This document shows positions 12,561-24,751 of a DNA stretch of 64,000 nt, one piece after another; position 1 is the first letter of the stretch, and each line of letters starts with the position of its first letter. The notes under the pieces are model-generated. The model was not told the origin of the DNA, did no database searches, and saw nothing but the letters and a program-made list of their open reading frames with translations. Where the stretch lies: assembly GCF_018139145.2 (NCBI RefSeq), contig NC_059477.1:28251502-28315501 (forward strand). Reading direction: 5' to 3'. The stretch comes from Gymnogyps californianus (taxonomy: Eukaryota > Chordata > Aves > Accipitriformes > Cathartidae). The position numbers were made by a program, and so were the translations under genes.

Positions 12561-14529
12561 AGAAAAGGAAGAGAAAGTAGAATTAACTCTTATTGGCTTG
12601 TTTTGATATTAAGGAGCTATACTGACTTGTACTTCTACTGGTTAGTCCAGGTACTCATTTTTTTTTATTATTAGTCTTAAGACATACTGAGGGTGTCTAA
12701 AATAGATAGACAGGTTTTCCTTTTTTCCCAAGTATGTGTATTAATCTAAATAAATTATATACTTAAACTGCCAACAATATAAGTGCATATGAATCTGGAT
12801 TGAAAGGTATCATGAATATATTTCAAAGGATGGAGTTGAAGTTGTTATTGGAATGTATATGGTGAAGTATCATATGTCAATATTGTCTGTAACAAAATGT
12901 GTGAAATATAAAGGCAATAGAATATTTACGTAAAGTGCTTAAACTTCTTATATCCATTCTTTTTCATGTTTAAGCTTTTCTAACTGCTGTATCTTTGTCA
13001 TGTTTTTTGTATAAGGATGACATTACTTACAACCTTAGCTAACTGTAAGTTAACAATGCTGTTTGTGTGGGAATTTAGATAAGCTTTCCAACGTCTGAAG
13101 ATTTAGCTGATCCTTTTTGGGTTAGAAAATGGGATGGATATCTGGTGTGATTAGTTTTTTTTAAAAGATGTCTGCAAAGAAGGCATTCTGGGAAGAAAGA
13201 TTAAATTGTTAGATGCAAAGATGGATGTTTATTGCCTACTTTCTTGTGTTTTAAACACATGATAACGAAATATCTTGGGACGTTAAAATAAAGAGCTTCA
13301 TTCACAATTTATTATGAAGATTCATTGTGGTCAGATCTCATTTTAGCTAAAATTATTTCCTAACCTAGATTTTATTTGCCGAAGTCACAGTGTTCCCTCT
13401 ATTAAAAAAAATATATATATCTCCAAACCTTTGAAAGTTTTTAAAAATCTGATTCTGCTTGTACATGTGTTACAAATCATATCACCTTTTCAATTTTTTA
13501 GGAACTATTATGATTAATTTTATTATTTCTGTGTGTTTCTAGCACCTACCTGGCTTTGGGTGAAAACATATTCTGGCCAGACGGTATGTACAGTATTAGG
13601 ACATTGCAGCTGAAGTTGTATTGCTCCTTGTGTTTCCTCATTGACTACTTTCCCTTAATTTTAAGGGAATATAAATAACAATGATGCTGGAGACAGAGCC
13701 TTAGTAGCTGAAAAAACATCAGACTTTTGCTGAAATAGGAGAAGAATATCAACAAAGAGAGGGGCCCGTTTCTTTTATCACTAGTTGGCAAGATTGGTGT
13801 CTAATGACAATATAGGTCCAAACATTAGTTTGTAGAAAAGGTTATAAACCTCCTGTCAATAGCAATAGCCATGTGCATTTTACTTTCAAACAAATAATAC
13901 TTTTAAAACTCAAATATTCTACTGAAAAATTAGAAACTAAAGCATGATAACAATGGGTTAAACTAAATCAATAAGTAAAAAGATGATGGGAAACAATCAC
14001 TTTTATCATATAGTGCCCAGTCTGCCTACTCAAAACTGGTGAAATCAAAGCTGCAGTCAAACAATGTTGCGAAGAAAAAAAACCTGAGGCTTGGATTGTG
14101 TTTTTCTGTCCCTTCTTTAGTTAATAACAGTAACTCCTCCTTCTGGGCAGTGAATTCACCTATTGAAGTACCATGCTTACATCTGGTTTATTTGTTTGGA
14201 GTGACAGCTCTGAGCCCTGTGGGATGCAGAGACACAGGTGTCTCATGTGCAACATCCTCGTCTTGCTCTTGGGAACATGCACCCAAGGGCCACGTTTACA
14301 CCTTATGGATAGAAACTGGGGAGTGAACTAACAGATATGCAGCAGGAATGATAGAGAGACCGAGGCCCTGGAGGGAAGCGGCGAGCCAACCAAATTGCTG
14401 TTATCGATGCTCCCTAAGAGCACAAGGAACCCCAAACAAATCACCACTGATTTTTGAAAAGGATCTCATGAATTCATCCAGTGGGAGGGGCTGTGAATTG
14501 CTGGCATCGCTTCATATGTGTGCCTAGCT
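12561..14529. other. AT-rich unique sequence, no gene seen
   Basis: This stretch is notably AT-rich (especially 12.7-14.0 kb), with a short A/TA run around 13402-13422. No exon, RNA gene or clear transposon was recognised. Confidence 0.6.
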
Positions 14530-14745
14530 ACAGTGTATGGAGACCTCTTGAACTCCTGAGTTCAGTTTCTGGTTTTTGAAATTTGCTGACTGTATGTTCT
14601 TAGGTAAGCTGCTTCACCTCTGAGCCTTGGGCTGTCGGCTAAAATACATTGTAAGACTAAAGCAGTAAATGTAATGTTGCAGCCAAAATGTGCTTTGAAA
14701 TCCACAGAAGATAACTGCACCAGTAACACAAAGTGCTACAAGTTG
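14530..14745 (+). mobile_element. MIR-like CORE-SINE fossil
   Basis: MIR is an ancient tRNA-derived SINE shared by amniotes and rare in birds. In order, the copy shows a tRNA-related part with CTTGAACTCCTGAGTTCAG (14548-14566), a core resembling the MIR segment that reads like GACCTTGGGCAAGTCACTTCACCTCTGAGCC (here from about 14590 to 14628), a short eroded segment, and TGTGCTTTGAAA followed by AAGTGCTACA (14689-14740), the usual MIR/L2-type end. The order and spacing fit a nearly full-length plus-strand copy with many substitutions. Homology is by eye; the boundaries may be off by 20 bp. Confidence 0.6.
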
Positions 14746-17700
14746 TAGGAAACTCAGCTCCTCTCTTTGTTGTAGCTTTCTCCAGGTGACCTTGATCCTG
14801 GACTGGAATGGTGGGTTTGAATTTTTTTTTTTTTTTTTTTTTTAAATCTGCTTTTCCACCTCAGACCTAGAATTTGCTAGATTAGCCAGCTGGTTTCACC
14901 TTTCCTTTTCTGCATTTTATTAAGAAACTTGAGTGTCTTTGGGGCACTGTGACATGTTGAGTTAAAAATTACTATAATTACTGTGATCCCTGTGGAATTT
15001 GAAGTGTGCACAGTTTATGCCTCAAGGGGCTTGAATCCTTGGAGAGCCTATTTTCTGGGACAGCAAGAGCTGTGAAATATACAACTCTTGATTTGCACTC
15101 AAGATCACAGTCTGATTTGTATGGTTAAATAAAAAAATGCTGATTTATACAATTTGTTCCTGGGTCATAATTATGGTCTAGAATTAATTGAATAGCCTGG
15201 AGGTTTCACTACTGTACATGGTAATGATTACTAAAAATTGATTCTCTCCTATATTTCTTTATTAACTTATCTGAAAATGACATATCGTGAAGAACAGCTT
15301 TAAATATTGCTGTGCTGAGCAACTTTGTAAATTGCTATTCAAGCTGTTTGTGTTGTTTTTTGTGGTTTTTTTTCTTCTTTGACTTTTTTAGGTGATTTAT
15401 TATTTTATAAGTGCCTGAGCTATAAGTTTAACCAGAAACACAATGTGGAGGGGGGTGGGTTTCATGTTTCTGACTAAGGACATTACTCTGTTAGCCTTCA
15501 GGATCAAATTTACATGCCTTCCAGACAGACATGCTGGATTGCACCCTCCAGACCTGAGGACCTTGCACGCCCAAGGGGTTATTGTGCCACCAAGCAGGCC
15601 TGGGCTAGCTAAGCATGGACTGTGTGTACAAAGAGCAGCTGAGATGCAACCCACTTTTGGCCACTTTGGAGCTGGATTTTTTAGGATATTTGGACTCTGG
15701 ATGGAGTGAGTTTAATGCATAGCTACAGAGTTTGTTACATTTTTACCTTTGTTACTTTTTATTAATCATTATTGTTACCTCAATGGGCTTCTTTGGCCAG
15801 GCTCCTAAATATGGGCTCTATATTTGTCTGGCGCAATCACTTAACAGGCGGTTCTGCAAATGCTATCTCCTGTTTGCTCATCCAACTGGTCCCATTGGGA
15901 AAATATGGGAGAGTTTGACTCCTGTTGATCAAATCCTGGGAAGGCTTTGAAAGCCTCCAAGAGAGGTAGAATCACTCTGAGGTTGAGACAAGATATAGGT
16001 TAATTACATGGAAATTCTCTTGGAGATGAAAGAAATAGCTGTGAGGGTAAGACCAGTTCCTCTGAAGTTATAAAGTAAACTGTAAAGATGGAAGTAATGT
16101 TACTACTATCCTTTTGTTACTATTATCATGTAAGTTTAAGCTTTGCTATTGATATTATAGATATTTTTTGTCATGCTCTGAAAAGCATATTCTTAAAAGG
16201 TTTCACTTCAAGCTTGTCCAAATGTTTAATTTAGATAAAAGTTGACCACAGCAAAAAGATAGTATTATGGTATTATAACACTATCTTCAATAGTATTATT
16301 GCACACATTACTATAACACAGAAAATTGAATGAGAAACTTTTAGATGGACGGAAAATTAGACGTTTGACCTTACTTAGGTAAAATTTTTCCAGTGAAACT
16401 TCCCAATCAAGTTATTACTATGAAACTTTGCATTTCTTCAGATCAGCACTTTCCAGCAGACTATTGTTTTACTGTGAAGTTTTCATCCGGTTCTTTCATT
16501 TGCATTGAATATTCTGAGTCTAATTCCTAAGAAAAAATGAAAGCATTTGAATTGTGCATGTTCTAAACCCTGGAAAAGTATAAGAAATGAGGGAAATAAT
16601 AGTCTGTGTTTTCTGATGCTTTGGAATAACAATTGCAATTCATTGATTTAAGCGAATTTCAGCTGAGTTCCCTTGGTTTGACAAGGGAAGAAACACCCTG
16701 TTTGTGACTTCAGTGGGGTTTGCTTTGGCTGCCTCTCAAAGGTGATGAACTTACTGCCACCTTCACCTCCAAAAGCCATCTAAGACTTGGCACTTACTGA
16801 TGGCTGCCAGGAGCAGCAGGTCAGACTTGCTGTGCTCAGGTCTGTCACAGCTAAGAGGGCAGATAAGAGGCTGGAGCACTGTACTCCCTCTCCTTATCAG
16901 CTGCCAAAATGATGGACAGTTGATAATGGCCATTTCTCCCTTTTTCCCAAAGTGGGAAGAGCAGGGCCTGTTGCAGGATATTCTCCTCTGTGACAGTAAA
17001 GCTCTTCCAGGTATGCCCATAATCTCCACAATATCTCACTGTCTGATGGCACCACTGAGGAGGGCTTTTTCGTCCATTTACACCCCTGTATTTTCACAAA
17101 TTCCAGCTCCAGTCAGAGGACCTAATTTTACTTGACATCTCGATGGCAGTTTCACTGTCTGTGTGTTGCTCACGTTTTTGGCACTTGCAGACTGGTGGTT
17201 CCTTGGGTCCATGAGTTGGATCTGCTCATGGATTTGCCCTCCTTTTCATTGTAGTAGGTTACTCTGAGAAGAAACGGGATGGGGTAAAGTTAAAGCTGCT
17301 GCCCATCCCTACCGCAAGTGTTGACTTTCACCAAAGTAATTGGCAATTGCATTGGAGAGAAAGGGCTGAATGTGAAGGCTCGTGGATGTAACGAGAATAT
17401 GGAAGTCTTTGCCAGTGGCTGCAGAGACCTGGCAACATTTTGCCGACTGCTTAGGACAGAGGCAGTGACAGAGCGTGGTGCATGTTGTTGTAAAGCCGAG
17501 CCTTCCTTCTGCATTCTCAGCCTAGCAAAATGGCTTGATGGGGATGTGAGAAAATTTCCTTCCCTTTTACACCAGAAAAGGAGGAACATGGCAGAATGCT
17601 CTTTTTTCATAGCTGAAATAAAATGAGACTCGATTCCTCTCTGGGATGTTCATAGAAAATTAGCCCAGTTTGTCTTTCTGACATGAAGTGAATCTTCACA

Positions 17701-17943
17701 CCAATTATTTATGCTTCCCCCCATCAATGCCACCTCTTCTCTTTCCTCTTACTAGCCCCTCTTATCTCTGCTGCAGATTTCCTGGCTCTCGAGATGATAC
17801 ACAGGAGAAGCACAGCAATAGCTTCTCTTTTTTTCTCTTGTTGTTGCCTCTGTTTTGTTGTATATAAATGTACAGGGATGTCTTTGACTGTTTATCAGTT
17901 TAAGTGCTCTGGGCAATGTTAGCATTCAAGCTATCAAACTATT
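14746..17943. other. Unique non-coding sequence with poly-T tract and a short ancient repeat trace
   Basis: It holds a T22 run at 14822-14843 and an AT-rich stretch at 16.1-16.6 kb. At about 16700-16725 a TGACTTCAGTGGGGTTTG motif resembles one half of a palindromic ancient amniote repeat (compare 63317-63335), but it is too short to name. The overlapping open frames at 16763-17135 and 17290-17626 on both strands have no recognisable protein content. Confidence 0.55.
14822..14843. repeat. T22 homopolymer
   Basis: An uninterrupted T22 run. No retrotransposon body could be seen on the opposite strand beside it. Confidence 0.9.
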
Positions 17944-18066
17944 AAGGGTCTGATTCTGCAGAATGTCTTCTAAGAGGTGCCGAGATATTTCTGTGTTTCT
18001 TGATGGACTTGGATGGATGTGGAGGACATTCATCCCTTCAGGCAGAGCTGAGGATCAGGCCCTAAT
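17944..18066. mobile_element. Short foldback element (ancient non-autonomous DNA transposon / MITE)
   Basis: The 123-bp unit starts TTAAGGGTCTGATTCTGC (from 17943) and ends AGGATCAGGCCCTAA (18051-18065). The reverse complement of the end, TTAGGGCCTGATCCT, matches the start at nearly every position, giving terminal inverted repeats of about 15 bp. The sense pair GGGCCTGATCCTGC / GGATCAGGCCCT is a motif I associate with old palindromic repeats of turtles, crocodilians and birds. The middle is eroded and no transposase is coded. Transposon superfamily is not assigned. Confidence 0.55.
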
Positions 18067-19210
18067 TGGTGTTAAATTTAGGACAAACAGCCACCAGTGT
18101 TTAGCAAGGATACGTGTTTGCTGGAGAAGAAGGAGCCTCATACTGTGTTGATTGATGCTGATTTCCATTCCATTATTTCAGGATGTGCACTACATGCTAC
18201 CAAGAGGCCAATTATCAAAGGTTGTTTAAAAGACACATCTCTGAGTACTGGGATTTATCATTAATTCAGGGGGTTATGCTTCTGTCTTTCCTGAGTTCTC
18301 TATTCCACCCACAACAGAAGTGCTTGTTTTACATATATTTCTAAGTTTCTACCTCTGAATATTGTGCTTGGCTTCCTGTGGAACTTGGTTCTGTGCTTCG
18401 TGAACAATTACACTATGTTTGAGAGAGTTTTGTCCTATGCAACATCATTGGTCCCAGAATATCAGACCTGGCCAAACAAGTGGCAGCAAGAAGACAGCTC
18501 TCCCCAGTAGTTTATACAGTAGGCAATGCTCCTGGAGAAATATAGGGAGTACAAACATTTGGTTCAGCTCAAAAGGGGCTAATCACCACAGAATTGTAAA
18601 TAATCCTTACTAGCAAAAAAACCTCCCAACCAAACAACAAGACGGGGGGAGGGGGAAAGCCAATGGTCCCAAGAGAGGGAGAATAAGGTTACAATGCAAA
18701 GATGCAAACCCTTGGCACTATTCCACTCATGGCATTCCACTAATTTCCTTTAGCTGGCATAGAAGAGGTGCTGGCCATCCAATTTAATCATACATTTTCA
18801 AAATACTGGGTGGAACTGAATCCCACTTTTAATCCCTGTGAACATCTGGCAGCAAGAAATTTAGCAAGGTTGTGGGGGCAACAGGAGTAGTTGGTGAATG
18901 CTGCTCCAAACTGTACTCTTCGCAGTGGAAGAAGCATGGACCAGCCCTTTGCCAGAGAGAAGTCACATCAGCTAGGGAGGCCGGAGGTGTTGTGAATCAG
19001 CCAGCCAAACAACCAGGGTCCCTCCACTAAGATCTAGAGCTGCCACCTGGAGGGGTGTGAGGAGGGAGACCATGGCAAGGCAATACCATTGGCATCATCC
19101 TGTGCCAGGCAGATGGGATCAGTACGACTTGCTTTTCCACCCTCTGCTCAGACCCTGCTGCATTCCCCAAGCTCATCAAGACCTGATTAAAACTTAGCAT
19201 TTATCCAGGT
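18067..19210. other. Unique non-coding sequence, no gene seen
   Basis: No repeat, exon or RNA gene was recognised. A short purine-rich G tract occurs near 18643-18656. Confidence 0.6.
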
Positions 19211-19390
19211 CTCTGCACATGCTAACTAATTAATAGTCACAACACCATGATGAGGAAGATGAAAGCAATATTATTATCCTAATTTTACACATGGGGGCAT
19301 AGAAGCAGAGGGGAATGCTGAGCTAGTATTAAAAATGTCAAGCTCCCACACTCACAGAGTCTGCCCCAGCTGTACTCTTTAGCACATGGT
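19211..19390 (+). mobile_element. MIR-like CORE-SINE fossil (3' half)
   Basis: The segment CACATGCTAACTAATTAATAG (from 19217), then CACAACACCATGATGAGG (19238-19255) and TATTATTATCCTAATTTTACAC (about 19268-19290) follow, in order and spacing, the MIR/L2-type unit that reads like ATGCATTATCTCATTTAAT, CACAACAACCCTATGAGG and TATTATTATCCCCATTTTACAG. Downstream, GAAGCAGAGGGG and the AGTCTGCCCCAGCTGTACTCTTTAGCA area match the next block of the family. It is an old, heavily substituted plus-strand copy. Confidence 0.65.
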
Positions 19391-22045
19391 CTGGATGTAT
19401 GCATATAACGAGCTATCCATTGGGTTTTCAAGTTGCTGACCTTGCTGTAAGCCTCAGTTGTAGTCCACAAACGTGGAATTGTTCACCCAATCTGAGAATG
19501 ACTCTGTCTTTCCAAATTTCAGGCTATCCCTAGTGCATCCTGTTTCATTCCATTCAGGTGACTTCATTATGCTTTTAAATGCAATCCTATCAATGTGTGG
19601 CCCAAAACCATTCAGATTCCTTCTGGGAAAGTCCCTGGTTCTGATCTGAATCTACAGGGAATACTTTTGTGGTATGGAAGAGAAATTAAATCAGTCAAAG
19701 CAAATTCCGTCTAAAGGTACTTCCTATAGGATTGAGAGAGAGGGATTTTTAAGCCTATTTAATAGAATATCATTAGAAAGAAATTCATTCTGTTCTATTC
19801 TGTATGATTATGTAAAGCAAACTGTAAAAATTAACACATTTTCTAATAACTCTTTGTATTAATGAAATTTGCTCTATGTCAGTCTCTCTTTCCCATTGTC
19901 ACTGTCACTCTGAATGGAATTTGCCCTATACTTCTGCTACAGTCGGTAGACAGAAACAGATATTTTCAGAGCAAAAATAATTTCATCCAAATATAAGTCA
20001 GGTGAATTGCAATTAAAGAGAGTCCTATTTTCCTCTGGCAGCAAAGCGACATTAGTTCAGCTAGAGCTGTCTACATTACAGATGTTGAAAATTAGATGAG
20101 ATGAAACCTACCCTCTATTCTCCTTTTCTCCCTGTATTAAACTGTGTTGCTGATATCCTGTGTAATGTCAGGAGTTGATTCAGTCAGTGTCAAACCTTCC
20201 GTGGACTCTGCATCAGGTCCTTTGGCCTGAAAACCCATCACACACATTAGGTCTAGGCTTTCTCCTTACTCTTTTAAAAGATCTGCTCCCATGCAGGAAT
20301 ATTTTCAAGATCAGTTTTCTATTTCCAACTCTGTAATGCTAAGTTTATAAATTGCTGAGGTATCCTTGAGGGTCACAGTTCCCACAGTGCAGGGATGTGA
20401 TCCTTGTGATAGCACTGCGGTGAAGTTTTGGGTAGCTAATGGTCACATCTTACAGTCACCAAGAGACTGCAGGCTCACCTGGACTTCCTGGTGGCACTTT
20501 ATGAGTCTCTAGCAATCCTCTCATAGTCAAGTAAATAAGAATCCTCTAAGCACTGAAAGTGCAGAGGGCATTGCCATAATAGGTCTCCCGGGCTTTACAA
20601 TACAGTTTTATTTCCTTGCTAAATATAGCTGCTTGCTTCTTATTTGCCCAAGAGAACTAACATATTATTTAAGGGATATTTTCTTTTTTGCTTTGCCAGG
20701 CAGACTGTGTGTGTGTATGTGAGTGTACGTTTGTGTGTATACAGTACATTGAGCAATTTTGGTGGCTATTTGCCAAAGCAGATAATAATATTGTAGCTTT
20801 AGTGTCTGTTTATTTCTCCCCTCTCTTCTCCAACCCTGTCTCTTACCTCCCTATTGATTTAGTGCAGCCAGTGAAGTTTTACAGCCTGCATTTAAGGAGG
20901 CTGCTGTTTGAAATCCATGAGGGGCTGCTAATCAGAACTAACTGCAAACATCAGGTGCAGTAGGCATCTCCGTCCTGGCCTATTGGCTTAAGAGAGCATG
21001 AAGGGCTAATTTCATGGCTGATAAAGCTTTCTGTCAAGGAGGCCTCCCAAACAAATGAACATTGACTTTTCTTTACAAGGGAAATAAAAATGGTCTTTTA
21101 TCACAACTGCCTGCTTGTGCAAGGTAAGAAGTCACATCCCTGTGGGGCTATCGCTAGCCACCTGGGACTATTTGGGAGCTTGCTAAGTTGCCCAGATAAA
21201 ATTTCCAAATGGATTTTGGAACCTAATTCCTCTTTAAGTGCTCACTTTCCCTTTGATTTCCTGGACTTTTTTAGTTTTAGGTCCAGAGGTGATAAAAAAC
21301 AGTGGCAGATCTTCTGCAGGCTTTGCAACGTTTCCTTAGGCATTTCCTAGGAAATAGGAACTGGGTGCCTAAATCCCTTTCAGAAGCTGGATCTTTACTG
21401 CTTCTCCTCTTTTGGTTTGCCAATTTAGTGCCTCCTTCCTGGTTCATCTGACTGATCTCTTGATATCACCTACAGTCTTAGGACAACTCTTCTGTTTCCC
21501 TACTCTGCCAGGAAGATGGGCTTTGACTTCTGCTTGAAGGGAGCACCCATCTTCCTGCTCTTCTGAAGAAAATAATATTGATTATTTCAAAGCACGTGGC
21601 TTGAGGGCCTTTCTATGAGAGGGAATGAGGCCAACTTGATATCATTCAGGTGTCCTTCTTTCATCCATTAAGAGTTTTCACCAAAGCAAGCAGGTGCTTT
21701 TTCTTAGAAGTATCATGTAGCAAGTAGTTAAGTGTGCAGTTAAAGACTGATGCTTTCAAGAAAATAATTTACTTGCATAAAATTAAGCAAGTCCTCACAT
21801 ACTTCATGGAACATGGTCTACAAAGCTTTCAAAAATAGTGTCTTTCATTCTTTCATGTTTTGATGAAATGTAATTTCAGCCAGCAATACAGACATTTCAA
21901 GGACACAGTCCCTGCTTTTAATACTGAGATCACTGAGTTTCCCTCTAAGTTCCTCAAAGAGAAAAGTCCCCTCCAAATCTGATCCTGATCCCCGCTAATC
22001 TTAAATCCATCATTCTTTTATGAGTGGTTTGTAATGATCCTCTTA
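19391..22045. other. Unique non-coding sequence with a GT-rich microsatellite-like patch
   Basis: A TG-rich patch at about 20705-20745 is the only simple repeat. The string of ATTCTGT/ATTCTATT units near 19785-19803 resembles a CR1 tail, but no CR1 body precedes it. No exon or RNA gene was recognised. Confidence 0.55.
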
Positions 22046-22257
22046 GGGCTGGTTTGCACTACAAAGGTTACACTGGGAAAGAAGTGTTGGCTAAGGCCCC
22101 TAGTGGAGGTCTGATTTATTTTGGTAACAGGACTTTTGCATTTATAGATAAATTACCTGTTTGAAAGACAGACACTTTTCCATCAAAATGTTTATTTTGC
22201 CAGTGTAACTTCATTTACACAGAGGGGGTTTGCCAGAAGAATGATGTCTATACATGT
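22046..22257. mobile_element. Ancient amniote MITE (non-autonomous DNA transposon)
   Basis: The start GGGCTGGTTTGCACTACA (22046-22063), then GGTTACACTGGGAAAG, GGCCCCTAGTGGAGGTCTG (22096-22114), GACTTTTGCATTTATAG and a late TTTGCCAGTGTAACTTCATT (from 22197) with GAGGGGGTTTGCCAGAAG and TGTCTATACATG form a quasi-palindromic unit of about 212 bp. The left half (CACTACA..GTTACACTGG) and right half (CCAGTGTAAC..GTCTATA) are inverted relative to each other. I recognise this layout from abundant turtle and crocodilian MITEs whose ends read like CTACACTACAAAGTTACACCGG and CCGGTGTAACT..ACACTAGGGG. It encodes nothing. The family name and precise ends are not fixed. Confidence 0.6.
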
Positions 22258-24718
22258 TGCAATTTCCTCTTTCCTGTGATTCATCAGCATACCTGAATGC
22301 TATAATATGGACTTGGCTTTAAAATTAGGCTGTTGAACAACTCCATGAGCCAGTAGTAAAACTGTTTAAGTCTTTCACTACAAATCCACAGGGCTCACTC
22401 TGGTCTTGTACTTCAGGCAGTCTCCCTGGTAGATCCAGCTGCACACCAGCTTGTTCAGGAATAGGAATCAAAGGTGCTGTATGTGATGCAGATGGGTGTA
22501 TATCATTGGTATTAGAAACCCGTGTGCTGTGCCTTCACCCTGCCAACCTCTGAGTCACCTGGCTCCAGGTGAAGCTTGTACCTGATTGTCTACCAAGTTA
22601 TTTTTCTCACCATGCTTCTTGAATGGCAAGCTGAGATCAGGAATTTTTCCCAGCTCTGTCTGCATATTGGTGGTGTTGCATGCATACCTGTTCCTCAATA
22701 CAGACTGAGAAAAATTCACGTCACAGAGGCAGACAGTTCTCACAGGACTAGATGCAGACTTTGCCAAGACCTTTGGGATGCTGTGGAAGGACAGGCAGCA
22801 ATGCATTTAAAATATCACATATTTGACAGGTTTTAAAATGTTATATACATTTATGAAAAACGGTGCTGAAACAGGCTTGGATTTCTACTCCATTACATGC
22901 TATTGTTGTTAATGAGGGATAAAATCACAGGTAGTAATTATAGTTTGTGCTGTCAAACAGCATTTACTTTAGGCAGAATTTTGCCCTGGGGTTTTAACTG
23001 TTCCCCCCATGGGCTGTCTGAAGATGTTGTTTGTTGGTTTCTTGCACTACAGCAGAACTCTTTTCTTTGTGGTACCCATTTGCTTTCCAGTTAAATTAAC
23101 ACACTTTCCACTTAAATTGACATACCATTTTTAGGCAAAAGACATTCTTTTGTTGGTGGGCTGTTTACTGCCTCCCTTGCTTTATGTTATGTTTGAGAAT
23201 TGAAGGCAGCCCTGAGCCAGGCAAATCAACGTAGCTCTGCTGAAATAAATAAGTCTTTAGAGGACAATCAGTGGTCGTAATGTGCCTGGATAACTACAGT
23301 GACACCTCTAAAAATGTCAAATAGAGATACTGATCCTTTGCAGACATGATCTGCCGAATGGATGGGTTTCATACAGGGATTCTGCATTTCCATTGTAACC
23401 ACTGGGTTCAAACATATTTCCAAGTTTCCCCTCCTTTCATCAGCTTTCTGACCTTTTTTTTTTCCTTTAAGCCTTTGCAAAATCACAAAACTGGTTGAAA
23501 TTTAAAATGCTTCATGGTGAGAAGACAGATATGATTACAAATGAGAACACACCATCCCCCAAGGAAGCCCCAGTTTCCCCTTTCATCACGATTAAAGAAT
23601 GCTACATATGAGAATATCTATGGCAGAGTTTATGTCATTGTATATTGTTTATGATTATGTAGTATACACTTACATTCTCTGGAGAAATACACAGTCTCCT
23701 TTTTGCTTCTTCGCTTTCTCCTCTATTATGTTTCTTGTAATATGTTATTGCAAGATGACTCTTAGGGCTTGCTTTGAAAAAAGAATACCTGAGAGGTAGT
23801 GCTAACATATTGCTTTGGGAAAATAAACCTGCCTTTGTCTTTTAAAAAGCTGATAGGGAAAGTAATAGGAAGATTAATTAGTTCTAATTGATATTTTTTA
23901 TTTAAAGTACATTCTTCAAAAATGTACTCTGTGAGGTTGGAGGCTGTAAAATTAACATGGTATAACTTTACAGATTTTGTTTTCTCACTTGAATACCATT
24001 TTGTGAGTGCTTCAATCATTCTCATTTTTGGTTATTTGTTCTGGAAGCAAAGCTGGAATCTGCACAGACAATGTGGCACTTGCAGCACGTTTCCTTCTTA
24101 GGCTAATGGATATGTGCTAGAGAGGGATGGAAAAGTGTGATAGTTCCTGTGGCACCCAGGCCATACACTTCCCTAGGATGGATACCAGACTCCAGTGTTT
24201 AAATTCAAGAGCCACAACTGATTTGGACCACCTGGGCTGCAGGACAGCCAGATGCTGGCTCCCAGGGCAGTCAACAGAGAAAAGTTGGCATAACCTATCA
24301 GGCACCAAAGAGGAAGATCTGATACAGCACCAAGTGGGAGCTGTGATTTGGCAGCCTTAGCAAAGGGAAACCGGATTCATTCATCACTTCCTCTAACGCA
24401 AGTGCCTGACTCTCTCTAAAGTGCTGTAAAAGGTGGTGATGTGGTGTGAATAGGGTCCTTGCTCCTGGCAGCTGGTGCTAACCTAACAGCACTGACTCCA
24501 GAAATCCCATTGACAAAGGAATGAGCTATTGCATCTACTCAGTATCCCGTTTCAGCTGAGACTTCAGTCCAGCTTAAGTACCCGTGTGCTTAAGTACCTT
24601 GACAAACCAGGGTTTTAGATAGTTGTTTAAACTTGAGAGTAGGTTCACTGGTGTTTTCTGTGTGTGCTGAAAGACAGACCTGAGCTTTATTGCCCAGGTG
24701 AACACACAAATCAAATGA
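22258..24718. other. Unique non-coding sequence with one homeodomain-core-rich block
   Basis: No exon or RNA gene was recognised. At 23871-23892 two inverted TAATT cores (ATTAATTAGTTCTAATTGA) lie close together in an AT-rich block, a pattern common in conserved developmental enhancers. Confidence 0.55.
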
Positions 24719-24751
24719 GTCCTTATTCTTCTCTGGACGTTACACTCGGGC

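Noticed and set aside
19784..19811. CR1 tail (ATTCTGTTCTATTCTGTATGATT)
   Set aside because: The octamer-like units are present, but the upstream GGACTAGATGATC / GGTCCCTTCCAACC block is absent.
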